Shown here piece by piece: positions 1 to 8,665 of a DNA stretch of 21,080 nt. The position numbers and the translations under genes were made by a program. This stretch comes from Fontimicrobium_A sp034506455 (GTDB taxonomy: Bacteria > Zhuqueibacterota > Zhuqueibacteria > Residuimicrobiales > Krinioviventaceae), in NCBI GenBank assembly GCA_034506455.1, contig JAPDPN010000046.1, positions 1 to 21,080 of the forward strand, read 5' to 3'. Positions within the stretch are counted from its first letter, which is position 1. Each line of letters starts with the position of its first letter. Below the pieces are notes generated by a model. That model saw only the letters and a program-made list of their open reading frames with translations. It was not told where the DNA came from and made no database searches.

Positions 1-2
1 AT

Positions 3-1478
3 CTGTTCGAACTGCGCGTCGATGCCCGGCCGATCGGGAAAACAGCTGAGCTCTCTGCCGCCGTACGCATCAACAGACCGGAGGGGCTGTCGGTACAGGC
101 TTTGGTCTATGATCCTTCGGGGAATCTTGTCGCTTCGTTCTTCCGGCCTGCAGAAGCCACGGTTCGTTTTGACGGCAAAATCGATCATCCGCAGCTGTGG
201 CACTTTGATTTTCCCAATCTATACACTTTTCAGGTCAAGCTGCTCGATGGAAAACGGCTGGTGCATGAGCTCGAAACCCGCTTCGGTATTCGCAAGGTGG
301 AGGTCCGCGACGGGTATTTTTGGCTGAACGGCGAGCCGATGCGGCTGATGGGCGTCGAATGGATGCCCGGCAGCGATCCCCGATACGGCATGGCCGAACC
401 AATCGACTATGTCTGCAGCGTACTGGAGGACATGAAACGACTCAACGGCATCATCACCCGGTTTCACTGGCAGCAGGACGATGCCGTATTCGAGTTTGCG
501 GATCGCTGCGGTCTGCTGATTCAGGAAGAGATTCCGACTTGGGGTGCGGCCACGCGCCTGGAAACCTTGGCCGAGGTGCAGGAACAACAGACGCAGGAAA
601 TGATCCTTGCCCACTATAATCATCCTTCCATCTTTGCCTGGGGGCTCTGCAACGAGATTCGCGGCCTCGAAGAGGCCGGACATGTTTTTGTGCAAAACGG
701 CATTCGCGCCGCGCGCCGCCTCGATCCCTATCGTCTGCTCACCTACGCCTCGAACACAATCCACCATGCCCCGGCCCAGGACGCCGCAAGGCTGGTCGAT
801 TTTGTGGAGTGGAATGATTACTATGAATCCTGGTACGGCGGCGGATTGGAGGATGTCGAGCAGAAGCTTTTGCAAATGGCCAAGGAGCTGCCGAACCACT
901 CCGTCGTTATCTCCGAGTACGGTCTTTGTGAATGCTCGCCCGACAATCCGGTCGGAGACCCCCGACGAATCGAAATCCTTCGCTCGCATACGGAAATCTA
1001 TCGCCGCCACAGAAACGTTGCGGGCGCCATCTTTTTCGATTACAACGATTACCGCACTCACATCGGCGACAAAGGACGCGGCGCCTATCAGCAGCGCGTC
1101 CACGGCGTCGTCGATCTCCTCAATCGGCGCAAGCCGTCGTGGGAGGTGCTGCGGGACGAGATGTCGCCGATCAAAATGATCACCCTGTCGCCTTTGCAGC
1201 GCGGAGAAAAGTTGACGCGCGCAGTCGTGACTGTACAAACGCGCAGTTTGGAAAACGATTTTCCGGCTTATACTCTGCGTTCCTATCGATTGGTATGGAC
1301 GGCTGTCAATGCGCTCGATCAACCGATCCAGGGTGGAGTGGTAACCTTGCCGGACCTTGGGCCGGGCACGATGCAAAGGGTGGACCTGGCGTGGCCGTCT
1401 TTCGAGGTTAAGAAGCTGACGGTGGAGATTTACCGCCCGACCGGTTATTTAGTCGCGCAAAAGGAGGTGTTGTATTAA
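3..1478 (+). CDS. Glycoside hydrolase family 2 protein, 5'-truncated
   Basis: The reading frame is open from the window edge to TAA at 1476-1478, so the N-terminus lies upstream. The visible part is the end of an Ig-like domain, then the GH2 TIM barrel, then a C-terminal beta-domain. The barrel entry 'FWLNGEPMRLMGVEWMPG' is the usual GH2 pattern. The acid/base is the Glu of 'WGLCNEI' (codon 654-656) after 'NHPSIFAW'. The nucleophile is the Glu of 'VISEYG' (codon 915-917). Both catalytic residues are present, so the enzyme should be an active retaining beta-glycosidase. The substrate (beta-galactoside, beta-glucuronide, beta-mannoside or beta-glucosaminide) cannot be read from the sequence. 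Localisation is unknown because the N-terminus is missing. It precedes an MFS sugar transporter, which suggests hydrolysis coupled to uptake. An internal TTG at 102 is not the start, because the homologous frame continues upstream. Confidence 0.9.
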   Translation: MFELRVDARPIGKTAELSAAVRINRPEGLSVQALVYDPSGNLVASFFRPAEATVRFDGKIDHPQLWHFDFPNLYTFQVKLLDGKRLVHELETRFGIRKVEVRDGYFWLNGEPMRLMGVEWMPGSDPRYGMAEPIDYVCSVLEDMKRLNGIITRFHWQQDDAVFEFADRCGLLIQEEIPTWGAATRLETLAEVQEQQTQEMILAHYNHPSIFAWGLCNEIRGLEEAGHVFVQNGIRAARRLDPYRLLTYASNTIHHAPAQDAARLVDFVEWNDYYESWYGGGLEDVEQKLLQMAKELPNHSVVISEYGLCECSPDNPVGDPRRIEILRSHTEIYRRHRNVAGAIFFDYNDYRTHIGDKGRGAYQQRVHGVVDLLNRRKPSWEVLRDEMSPIKMITLSPLQRGEKLTRAVVTVQTRSLENDFPAYTLRSYRLVWTAVNALDQPIQGGVVTLPDLGPGTMQRVDLAWPSFEVKKLTVEIYRPTGYLVAQKEVLY

Positions 1479-1534
1479 TGGAAGCGCCGCCGGTTGGTGA
1501 AATTAGCACGGCAAACAGTGGGAGATTTTCTTGA
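1478..1534 (+). CDS. Possible 18-codon coupling ORF between GH2 and the MFS transporter
   Basis: The sequence TAATG at 1476-1480 overlaps the GH2 stop with an ATG. A near-perfect Shine-Dalgarno, AAGGAGGTG at 1461-1469, sits 8 bases before that ATG. The frame encodes MEAPPVGEISTANSGRFS and stops at TGA 1532-1534, which overlaps the presumed TTG start of the transporter (TTGA at 1531-1534). It could be a translational-coupling leader. Alternatively, a one-base sequencing error or real frameshift near the T-run at 1526-1529 has split the true N-terminus of the transporter. The peptide resembles nothing I recognise. Confidence 0.4.
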   Translation: MEAPPVGEISTANSGRFS

Positions 1535-2910
1535 ACGATCCAAAAAGGACTGTTTATTTTGCCTCGTTCGTGGCGGCGCTCGGCGGCCTGCTGTTCGGCT
1601 ACGACACGGCGGTCATTTCGGGGGGCATCGGGTTCCTCAAAGAGTTTTTCGATCTCAATCCGGCGCAGGAAGGGTGGGCGGTTTCCAGCGCTCTGGTCGG
1701 CTGCATTATCGGCGTGGCGGCTTCGGGTTTCCTCAACGACGCCGTCGGACGCAAAAAGGTGCTGCTGCTCTCGGCGGCCCTCTTTACTGTTTCCGCCGTG
1801 GGGTCGGCATTGCCGCGCACTTTTGCCGAGTTTGTGCTCTATCGTATGATCGGCGGACTCGGTGTCGGGGCGGCGTCCATGACTTCGCCGCTGTTCATCG
1901 CCGAAATCGCGCCGCCCGCCATGCGCGGTCGACTCGTCTCCTGGAACCAATTGGCCATTGTCTTCGGCATGCTGGTCGTTTATTTCGTCAACTATCTTAT
2001 TGCGGATCCGCTCCACCCTGAATGGAATGTGACGACGGGTTGGCGCTGGATGTTCGGTTCCGAAACCTTGCCGGCGGCGCTCTTTTTTCTGCTGCTCTTT
2101 TTTGTGCCGGAAAGTCCGCGGTTTCTCATCAAGAAGGGGCGTCGCAAAGAAGGCGAGGCGGTCTTGGCGCGGATTTGCGGCGAGGCCGAGGCGGAACGAA
2201 TGGCTTCCGAGATCGAAGCGGCGGTTGCAAAAGAACGCAGTTCTCCGTCCGAACTGCTAAAGCCCGGTCTGCGTCGCATGTTGCTCCTCGGCGTTGCCTT
2301 GGCCGTTCTGCAGCAGATTACCGGCATCAACGTCATCATTTACTATGCGCCGGAAATTTTTAAAAAGCTGGGCAGCAGCACCGATGCCGCACTGTTGCAG
2401 ACGGTCGTCATCGGCGTTTGCAATCTGGCTTTTACGCTCGTCGCCATCAACACCGTCGACCGCTACGGCCGCAAGCCGCTTATGTTAATTGGTGCGGCCG
2501 GTATGGGACTTTCACTGCTCGCTTTTGGAATGACGGCTTTTCTGCAGATCAGCGGCGCCGGTCTGCTGATTTTTGTGCTCACCTATATTGCCTCATTCGC
2601 ACTTTCCGTGGGACCTGTTACCTGGGTCATCTTGTCGGAAATTTTTCCCACCCGTATGAGGGGCCGCGTGATGGCCCTCTGTACCGTCATGTTGTGGGGT
2701 GCGAACTATTTGGTCTCGCAAACGTTCCCTATGCTGGACGCCGACGTGTTTCTTGTGCGCACCTTTCATCATGCGTTTTCGTTTTGGCTCTATGCTTTGT
2801 TTTGCGTCGTGCTTTTTGGTGTTGTCAAGGCTTGGGTGCCGGAGACCAAAGGCAAGTCACTCGAGGAAATCGAAAGATTCTGGGGGACATCGACGAAACC
2901 TTTGCGATAA
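1531..2910 (+). CDS. MFS sugar/H+ symporter, sugar porter family (XylE/GalP/AraE-like)
   Basis: This 459-residue protein has the length and about 12 hydrophobic helices expected of the sugar porter family, which imports free monosaccharides across the inner membrane with protons. Signatures appear in order: 'GGLLFGYDTAVISGG' in TM1, 'GRKK' in the first cytoplasmic loop (about residue 73), 'PESPRFL' after TM6 (about 193), 'QQITGINVIIYYAPEIF' in TM7 (about 261), 'DRYGRKPLM' (about 310) and C-terminal 'PETKGKSLEEIE' (about 437). The QQITGIN segment is a known sugar-contact region. The start is TTG with GGGAG at 1520-1524; no in-frame ATG lies close upstream. An alternative N-terminus through the ATG at 1478 would need a frameshift. 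Its position right after a GH2 enzyme suggests uptake of the released sugar, which would need a cytoplasmic kinase such as the ROK kinase at 14461. The exact sugar is unknown. Confidence 0.92.
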   Translation: MNDPKRTVYFASFVAALGGLLFGYDTAVISGGIGFLKEFFDLNPAQEGWAVSSALVGCIIGVAASGFLNDAVGRKKVLLLSAALFTVSAVGSALPRTFAEFVLYRMIGGLGVGAASMTSPLFIAEIAPPAMRGRLVSWNQLAIVFGMLVVYFVNYLIADPLHPEWNVTTGWRWMFGSETLPAALFFLLLFFVPESPRFLIKKGRRKEGEAVLARICGEAEAERMASEIEAAVAKERSSPSELLKPGLRRMLLLGVALAVLQQITGINVIIYYAPEIFKKLGSSTDAALLQTVVIGVCNLAFTLVAINTVDRYGRKPLMLIGAAGMGLSLLAFGMTAFLQISGAGLLIFVLTYIASFALSVGPVTWVILSEIFPTRMRGRVMALCTVMLWGANYLVSQTFPMLDADVFLVRTFHHAFSFWLYALFCVVLFGVVKAWVPETKGKSLEEIERFWGTSTKPLR

Positions 2911-3016
2911 AAGTGGTTTGTTTCGTTTAACGCACGTCCAACAGCAAAAACTGGACGGCGAAGGGCAATTGCGTACAATTTGCGGTTGGAAAATAGAGCC
3001 TTGATTAGGAGGAGAT

Positions 3017-3574
3017 ATGAAGGTCGTGTATCGGCTTTTTATTGTTATTGCGGCAGTTTTGCTTTCGGCCTGCAGCAAGAAAAACCCTGTCGAGCCGCAG
3101 CAGGATTATCATCGCTGGTTTCCGCTCCAGGTTAATAACAAGTGGTACTTTTATCATCCGGAATCGCCGAATGCCAAAGTCACCTATCGGGTATGGGAGA
3201 CGCGCGAGCTGGAGGGCAAAACCTATTATGCCTACGGTAATAAAGCCGAAACCAGCGAACTTTTCCGTCAGGATCAGATGGGCAACGTCTATAAAAAGCG
3301 GCCTAACGGAGAAGTCCTTTGGTTCGATTTTCGCGTGCCTGACGGCGGAACTTACGAGGTCAAGCTCTCCGACAACTTTATCTATACCGTCACCGTCGCC
3401 AAAAACCAGACCGTCAGTTATGACACGCGCAGTTACTCTGATTGCATTATCTTTTCCTTCGATGCCGCCAAGCTGACTACCGAAGAGATGACGTATGTCC
3501 TGGCGCCGGATATCGGCATCGTAAAGATGCAGACTGCCTGGATGACGCTCTATCTCGATTCTTTCGAGTTTTAA
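3017..3574 (+). CDS. Small lipoprotein of unknown function
   Basis: The 185-residue product begins with a lipoprotein signal peptide: basic MKVVYR, hydrophobic LFIVIAAVLL, then lipobox LSAC with the acylated Cys at residue 19 and an SKKN tail. AGGAGGAG at 3008-3015 overlaps the ideal ribosome-binding position for the ATG. The mature part is rich in Tyr, Trp and beta-prone stretches ('WFPLQVNNKWYFYHP', 'YRVWETRELEGKTYYAYGN'), suggesting a single beta-rich domain displayed on a membrane. I do not recognise a family. It follows the transporter by 106 bases, which hold no convincing terminator, so it may be in the same transcript. Its stop lies only four bases from the stop of the convergent large minus-strand gene. 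Confidence 0.8.
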   Translation: MKVVYRLFIVIAAVLLSACSKKNPVEPQQDYHRWFPLQVNNKWYFYHPESPNAKVTYRVWETRELEGKTYYAYGNKAETSELFRQDQMGNVYKKRPNGEVLWFDFRVPDGGTYEVKLSDNFIYTVTVAKNQTVSYDTRSYSDCIIFSFDAAKLTTEEMTYVLAPDIGIVKMQTAWMTLYLDSFEF

Positions 3575-3578
3575 CGGC

Positions 3579-6500
3579 TTAGCGAATCAAAGTCATTTTC
3601 TGCACGCCGCAATAGTCCTCGGTTTGCATTCGGCAAATATAAGCGCCGCTGCCGACCGGTACGCCTTGATCGTCTGTGCCGTCCCATTCGAGCTGATGTT
3701 CGCCCGCTGAAACTTGGCCGTCGATCAAGGTTCTGACTAGGCGGCCGCGCAAATCGTTCACCTCGATGCGGACATGCGACGACGAAAGCAAAGAGAAGCG
3801 AATCCGAATCGAGGGGTTGAATGGGTTGGGGTATCCGGCCGAAAGCTCAGTCCGTTGCGGCGATTTTTCTGCGGCCGTATTGACCAGGCTGCTGTTTTTA
3901 TGTAATCGTATCTGCCAAGAGAGAATTTGCAGTTTTCCGTCTCGATGCAAGTACGCTGCAACATGCGCCTCGCCGTCAGGATGTTCTTCCTCTACGAAAA
4001 CGGTCGTCAAAGACGGACCAACTCCAACAGGGATTTCCTCCTTCATCCAAACAATTAGAATCGACGAATCCGCAGGTTCGACCAGCAGACTCACCGGCTG
4101 GTCGTAAAACGCCTCGATCTGCACCTCCGGGGAGCGACGTAATAGGGGAAAATATAGCGGTTCAGCGCTGACCTGCAGAAGGAGTTGGAGAGTGTCGGCG
4201 GCGCCATGGACGTCGGTTGCCGCAAATTTGAGAAGATGATCGCCGATGCGGCTGCTTTCCGGAGTTAGCAGCAAGGCTGCCTGCTTGCCCATGGATTGCA
4301 ATTTGCCGATGCTCGGATGGAGGTATTGAATATCCACCTCGTCTCCGTCGATGTCTTGGACGCTGAAAAAGATCTTTGTCTCTTCCCCGACCAACACGTT
4401 GATGCTGTCCGGCATAGGATCGGGAGCGGTAAATTGCGGTGCATGGTTGGCAACAAAGGCCGTGAATCGCACCGCACCGACAGCGCCTGAGCCGCGGATC
4501 TCACAGGTTTGCATTCCTGCAACGCCGAGCCTCCACTTTGTTGCAAAAATGCCGGTCGGAGCCGTAAAATAGGGCGGCGGATCGATCAGCTCGCCTCCTC
4601 CGGTGAGCGTGCAGGACAATGCCGCTCCGGCTGCAGGTGCGCCGAAACCGTCCCTGACGCGCACAATGATCTCCATTTCTGCGTGCGGCGGCAGGGTGAG
4701 GCTATCCGGAGAGAGTTTTTCGAATGAAAGGAGCATCTGCCGTTGTACCAGCAATTTAAACTGTACGCTGCCCCACACCGAGCTCGCCGTAATGAGCCGC
4801 AGGCCGGTTTCGCTGCCGGCAAAATAAACAGCGGCGGCTCTGCCGTCGGCGCGCGTAAGGGCCGAAGAAGGCGTCACACGGCCGTTTTCCGCGCTTTCAC
4901 CGCCGACGATGCCGAAATCGATGCGTACCTCGGGCATGGGATGACGGAGCGAGTCGAGGACCTGCACCACCAGCGATTCGGGTGCCGCCTCATTCGGCGC
5001 TGTTGTTTGCCGATCGCCGCTCACCATCAGCAAACGAACGGCGCCGAAAGGCAAGGCTGTTGCCGTAAATTGGACGGAGGGCAGATTCTCCGCAACAGCT
5101 TGCGCTCTTTGGGTGCCGAGAATTGGACCCAGCCGCCAACGCACTTCGGCCAGACCAAGATCGTTCGTTCGCACCGGCTGAGGCTCCTGAATAGCGCCGC
5201 CCCCGTCTACAATACTAAAAACGACCGGATAGTCAACGATCGGATGCTGCCAGGCATCGATAACCAGCACGGCGATCGGCTGCGGCAGTAATTCGCCTGC
5301 GTACTGCATTTGCCCATCGCCAAAGCCGACCATCTGGGCCGGTGGACCGGCAATGCAGAGTACCGTTCGCGTCAAAAACGATTTGTTGTCGACAAAAAGT
5401 TGGAAAATGACTTGGCCAATCTGTGAAGAGGTAAAGTAGGCCCATGCTGCACCGGTCGAGTCGGTTGGAGGAGGCTGGATGAGCTGCACAGGAATGCCGA
5501 GCGATTGGATTTGCATTTTGTAACCGGGCACCGGATTGTCGAAAACGTCGCGCAAAATAATTTGCAGCCTGCCCTGGGTTTGCCCGTCGGCGATGTGTCG
5601 GGAGGGTGCCTCGAAAACGCTATGATCCGGCGAAGGAGCGCCGGCTGTCCCTCTCAGCTTGAACACCACCGGACTGCCTTCGAGGTTTCCAACGTCATTG
5701 CGGGCGACGGCGCGAACGGTCACATCCGGCTTGCGTCCAAGCGTCAAAACGGCTTGCGCCATCCCGTCGGCGTTGGTCGACACGTTCAGCTGAGACTGAC
5801 CGGAAAAAACGGCATCCCCCTGCGTCACGGAAAAGGAGACGAGATGGCCTTCGACCGCATTTCCAAATGCATCTGACACTCGGACCGCCAGAGGCTGCGG
5901 AAGCGGCTGCGTCAGTATGCCGACCTGACCGTCGCCGGAAACGTATTCCAGTTTGGCGGCCGGGCCAGGCAGGGCCTCGGCAGTCACTGTCAGCGCCCTA
6001 TTCGGAATTGCAGGCGACGTTACCTGGAGCACTTGGCTCGCCCTTCCGGCTTGTGTGCCCAGTTTCCATTGGACTGCGGCGCATCCGTTTACACGAGTGG
6101 TGACCTGCACAGAGGATTGATGATTGACCAGCCCGCCTCCGGCCGCAACGGTAAACTGAACAAGAATGTTTCGCAAAGGACGATCGGCTGGATCGGTAAT
6201 CTGCACGACAACAGAATCGCTCAAAGGTTGATCGACGCGGCCCGCCGGCCGTTGCGACCCCAGCAAAACCAGTTTCTCCGGCGGTCCAAAGCTGACAGCC
6301 TGAAAAATCTGCCGCAAAGAGGGCTGATCTTTTACATAGACCGTGCACTGTTGTTGGGTCGAGGGCGTGTTGCCGAGCGTCCATTCGGCTTCTGCATAGC
6401 CGTCGGCTGAGGTCAATCGTTCCGCGCGGGCCAGTCCTGCAATCGAGCCGCAACCTGCGGCAGGTTCAAAAATGATCGTCACGCCGGCAACACCGGTGCC

Positions 6501-8573
6501 GGCGGAATTCAGCGCCCGAACTCTGAGCTTTTGCGGCAGAGGATATCCTCCTTGCCCTTGTTGCCCGTCGCCGCCGCTCTTGACCAGATTTGCAACCGAA
6601 GACACATTTGCCAATGCCGTAAATACCACGCGTGCGCTCGGATCGGCTTCACACCATGCGGTGACGGTTTGCGTACGGTTGCCGCCGAGGATGTAGCCGA
6701 TCTGAGCATTGCCGGCGATATCGCTGTAGACCTGCTCAGTTGAAAATCGGGCCGACGGATCGTCGGAACTAAAAATCACTCTTGCCCCGTAAACCGTCCG
6801 GCCGTAGGCATCTCGTACCTGCACTTTGAGCGGCTGCGGCAGGGGCGAAAAAGCGGAGGCCGACTGACCATCGCCGCCGGTTTTAACAAGCTGCCGAGGC
6901 TTTGAAAAGTAGAGTCGAGTATTTGCCGGAACCCCGTACATTTTCAATATCGTGCCGTCGAGCAGCCTGACTTTAACATCGGCACTGTCGCGTTGACCGA
7001 GGCCGAAATGCTGCACCGGATCATCCTGACAAAGGTAGCCGTAGGCGTTCTGCACTTCGCGATAGCCGACAAGCCGGCTCATTTCCTCCATGTAGCCGCG
7101 ATCAAAAACCCAAATCTTGGTACCGAACCCCCCCAGATCTCCTTTGGGTCCGCGGCCGGTTATCTTGAGCCAACGGTTCGTAGAGTTCAGTTCATTGCGA
7201 TAAAGGCGGTTGCCCGCGTTGCTCTGCAGTTCCTTATTGGCGTCGGCAAAGTAAAGATCGAGATCACCGTCGTTGTCGATATCCGCCACCGCGCCTCCGC
7301 GAGGGTCGTAATTGTAGAGCTCGACTCCGGTATTGGACAGCAGTTCAAAGGTGCCGTTTCCGCGGTTGCGGTAAAATAGGGTCGTATCGCGCGTTCTGGG
7401 GGCAATGAGATCCAGGTCGCCGTCATTGTCGGCGTCGAACAGAAAGGTGCTAAAGCCCCACTGCGTCAAGTTGAGTTGGTCGGTAACGTCGTCGAAAAAG
7501 CCGTTGCCGCGGTTGCGGTAAACGCGAATTTTACCGCGCGTCTTTGCCTTCGGCGGGACAAAAATGTCCGGATCGCCGTCGTTATCATAGTCCGCCAAAG
7601 TGGCGCCGTTGGCGTCGTTCAGCGGATCATAAAGGCCGCGGGCGACCGTTTCATCGGTAAATTTGCCGGTGCCGTCGTTGATCATCAGTTGATTCGGAAC
7701 CTGGCGGCTGGGGTCAAAGCCGTCGATTTTTCGGCCGTCTTCGCTGATGCCGGTATAGTTGCGATGAACGATCAGCACGTCGATGTCGCCGTCGTTGTCG
7801 ATATCCGCAGCAGCCACGCCTTGGGTTCCCATCCAGCTGCGGTTCGGGGGATGCGTCAAACCGCTGTTGGTGACCGCTCGAAAGGTGCCGTTGCCGTTGT
7901 TCAAATAGAATTCGTTCGGCTGTTCCGGCGTTTTGATGATTTTCGTCATGTCGTAGCGTGACTCTGCCGGTCCCCAATTAACCGCCAGTAGATCCATATC
8001 GCCGTCGTTATCGGCGTCAAAAGCGACGACGCCGCGCGTGCCGTACCCGTACGGCGCCGAGTCAAAATCCGGAAAAACAATGCGGATCAGCGGCAAGCCG
8101 ACGAGATCGGTTACATTCTTGAAAAAAGCGTTCCCGTCGTTTTGATAGAGACGATTGCGATCGTCCGTAGTGGCGTTAAAGATGTCGTAATCGCCGTCGT
8201 TGTCATAGTCTACAAAGCAGATGCCGTGCGAGCCGGTCCAGCCGTAAGGATCGTCGACGCCGCGCGCTTTATCGCACTCAAAATATCCGTTCGGCGACGT
8301 CAAATAGAGAGTCTCAGGCAAGTGGTCGGCATAGCGCACTGCGTTCGAAATATAAATGTCCGGCAGCAGATCGTTGTTAAGGTCGGCCATGATCACGCCG
8401 TGGCCGTAGGCGCTGACGCCGTTTTCGACGTTGCCGGGCACGCCCAGTCGGCGTGCGACTTCGCTGAATTTGATTCCCTGAGCCGGCACAGTGCTGCTTG
8501 AAATCAAGCAACAGAGTGTCAGAACAGTTGCTGTGAAGACTATCCGTTGATTTAAGTTTAAAGCATTGAACAT
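3579..8573 (-). CDS. Giant secreted FG-GAP/ASPIC-UnbV protein with tandem Ig-like repeats and C-terminal sorting domain
   Basis: The 1664-residue protein has a Sec signal peptide at 1-32 ending in VPAQG. An FG-GAP/VCBS beta-propeller spans about 35-455, with Ca-binding DxDxDGDxD-type loops near residues 64 (degenerate), 121, 187, 256, 330, 379 and 432. An ASPIC/UnbV domain follows at about 460-557. Eight Ig-like (Big_1/invasin-type) repeats begin near 567, 667, 772, 879, 986, 1084, 1186 and 1291; several open with a 'GDGQ' motif followed by a 'PLPQPL' motif. A cadherin-like segment lies at about 1378-1470. The last 85 residues, from 'YPNPFNPS', form a FlgD-like/Por sorting domain ending in MTLIR. 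This predicts export across both membranes and surface attachment, likely for adhesion or glycan contact; no catalytic motif was seen. ATG 8573 is the only start that keeps the signal peptide, but no Shine-Dalgarno precedes it. Confidence 0.92.
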   Translation of the reverse strand: MFNALNLNQRIVFTATVLTLCCLISSSTVPAQGIKFSEVARRLGVPGNVENGVSAYGHGVIMADLNNDLLPDIYISNAVRYADHLPETLYLTSPNGYFECDKARGVDDPYGWTGSHGICFVDYDNDGDYDIFNATTDDRNRLYQNDGNAFFKNVTDLVGLPLIRIVFPDFDSAPYGYGTRGVVAFDADNDGDMDLLAVNWGPAESRYDMTKIIKTPEQPNEFYLNNGNGTFRAVTNSGLTHPPNRSWMGTQGVAAADIDNDGDIDVLIVHRNYTGISEDGRKIDGFDPSRQVPNQLMINDGTGKFTDETVARGLYDPLNDANGATLADYDNDGDPDIFVPPKAKTRGKIRVYRNRGNGFFDDVTDQLNLTQWGFSTFLFDADNDGDLDLIAPRTRDTTLFYRNRGNGTFELLSNTGVELYNYDPRGGAVADIDNDGDLDLYFADANKELQSNAGNRLYRNELNSTNRWLKITGRGPKGDLGGFGTKIWVFDRGYMEEMSRLVGYREVQNAYGYLCQDDPVQHFGLGQRDSADVKVRLLDGTILKMYGVPANTRLYFSKPRQLVKTGGDGQSASAFSPLPQPLKVQVRDAYGRTVYGARVIFSSDDPSARFSTEQVYSDIAGNAQIGYILGGNRTQTVTAWCEADPSARVVFTALANVSSVANLVKSGGDGQQGQGGYPLPQKLRVRALNSAGTGVAGVTIIFEPAAGCGSIAGLARAERLTSADGYAEAEWTLGNTPSTQQQCTVYVKDQPSLRQIFQAVSFGPPEKLVLLGSQRPAGRVDQPLSDSVVVQITDPADRPLRNILVQFTVAAGGGLVNHQSSVQVTTRVNGCAAVQWKLGTQAGRASQVLQVTSPAIPNRALTVTAEALPGPAAKLEYVSGDGQVGILTQPLPQPLAVRVSDAFGNAVEGHLVSFSVTQGDAVFSGQSQLNVSTNADGMAQAVLTLGRKPDVTVRAVARNDVGNLEGSPVVFKLRGTAGAPSPDHSVFEAPSRHIADGQTQGRLQIILRDVFDNPVPGYKMQIQSLGIPVQLIQPPPTDSTGAAWAYFTSSQIGQVIFQLFVDNKSFLTRTVLCIAGPPAQMVGFGDGQMQYAGELLPQPIAVLVIDAWQHPIVDYPVVFSIVDGGGAIQEPQPVRTNDLGLAEVRWRLGPILGTQRAQAVAENLPSVQFTATALPFGAVRLLMVSGDRQTTAPNEAAPESLVVQVLDSLRHPMPEVRIDFGIVGGESAENGRVTPSSALTRADGRAAAVYFAGSETGLRLITASSVWGSVQFKLLVQRQMLLSFEKLSPDSLTLPPHAEMEIIVRVRDGFGAPAAGAALSCTLTGGGELIDPPPYFTAPTGIFATKWRLGVAGMQTCEIRGSGAVGAVRFTAFVANHAPQFTAPDPMPDSINVLVGEETKIFFSVQDIDGDEVDIQYLHPSIGKLQSMGKQAALLLTPESSRIGDHLLKFAATDVHGAADTLQLLLQVSAEPLYFPLLRRSPEVQIEAFYDQPVSLLVEPADSSILIVWMKEEIPVGVGPSLTTVFVEEEHPDGEAHVAAYLHRDGKLQILSWQIRLHKNSSLVNTAAEKSPQRTELSAGYPNPFNPSIRIRFSLLSSSHVRIEVNDLRGRLVRTLIDGQVSAGEHQLEWDGTDDQGVPVGSGAYICRMQTEDYCGVQKMTLIR

Positions 8574-8587
8574 GGTTTAAAAAATAG

Positions 8588-8615
8588 TTGTTTTTGGTAA
8601 CCGAATACCTAAATT
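8588..8615 (+). promoter_or_regulatory. Candidate sigma70-like promoter of the GH2 operon
   Basis: A TTGTTT at 8588-8593 and a TAAATT at 8610-8615 are separated by 16 bases in the 92-base divergent intergenic region. The same -10 hexamer and spacer length occur in the promoter at 19179-19206. It would start transcription about 45 bases before the ATG at 8666. No copy of the palindromic operator is present here. The region is AT-rich, so a chance match is quite possible. Confidence 0.35.
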
Positions 8616-8665
8616 TTCGATGATTCCCTCCGAAAAACGTGCATCAAATATATAGGATCCAAAAT

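Noticed and set aside
219..1376. Long minus-strand open frame opposite the first GH2 gene
   Set aside because: It is a shadow of a strong plus-strand gene with both GH2 catalytic motifs; its own translation has no recognisable domain or ribosome site.
2935..2957. Hairpin CGTCCA / TGGACG after the MFS gene as a terminator
   Set aside because: The stem is only six base pairs with an 11-base loop and no following T-tract.
7267..8020. Recurring 20-base DNA repeats such as 7267-7286 and 7789-7808
   Set aside because: These are not a CRISPR or mobile repeat: they encode the repeated DxDNDGD calcium loops of the FG-GAP domain, are unevenly spaced and lie in frame.
8639..8665. GTG start nine codons before the chosen GH2 start
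   Set aside because: No ribosome site, and the added residues break an otherwise good signal peptide beginning at ATG 8666.
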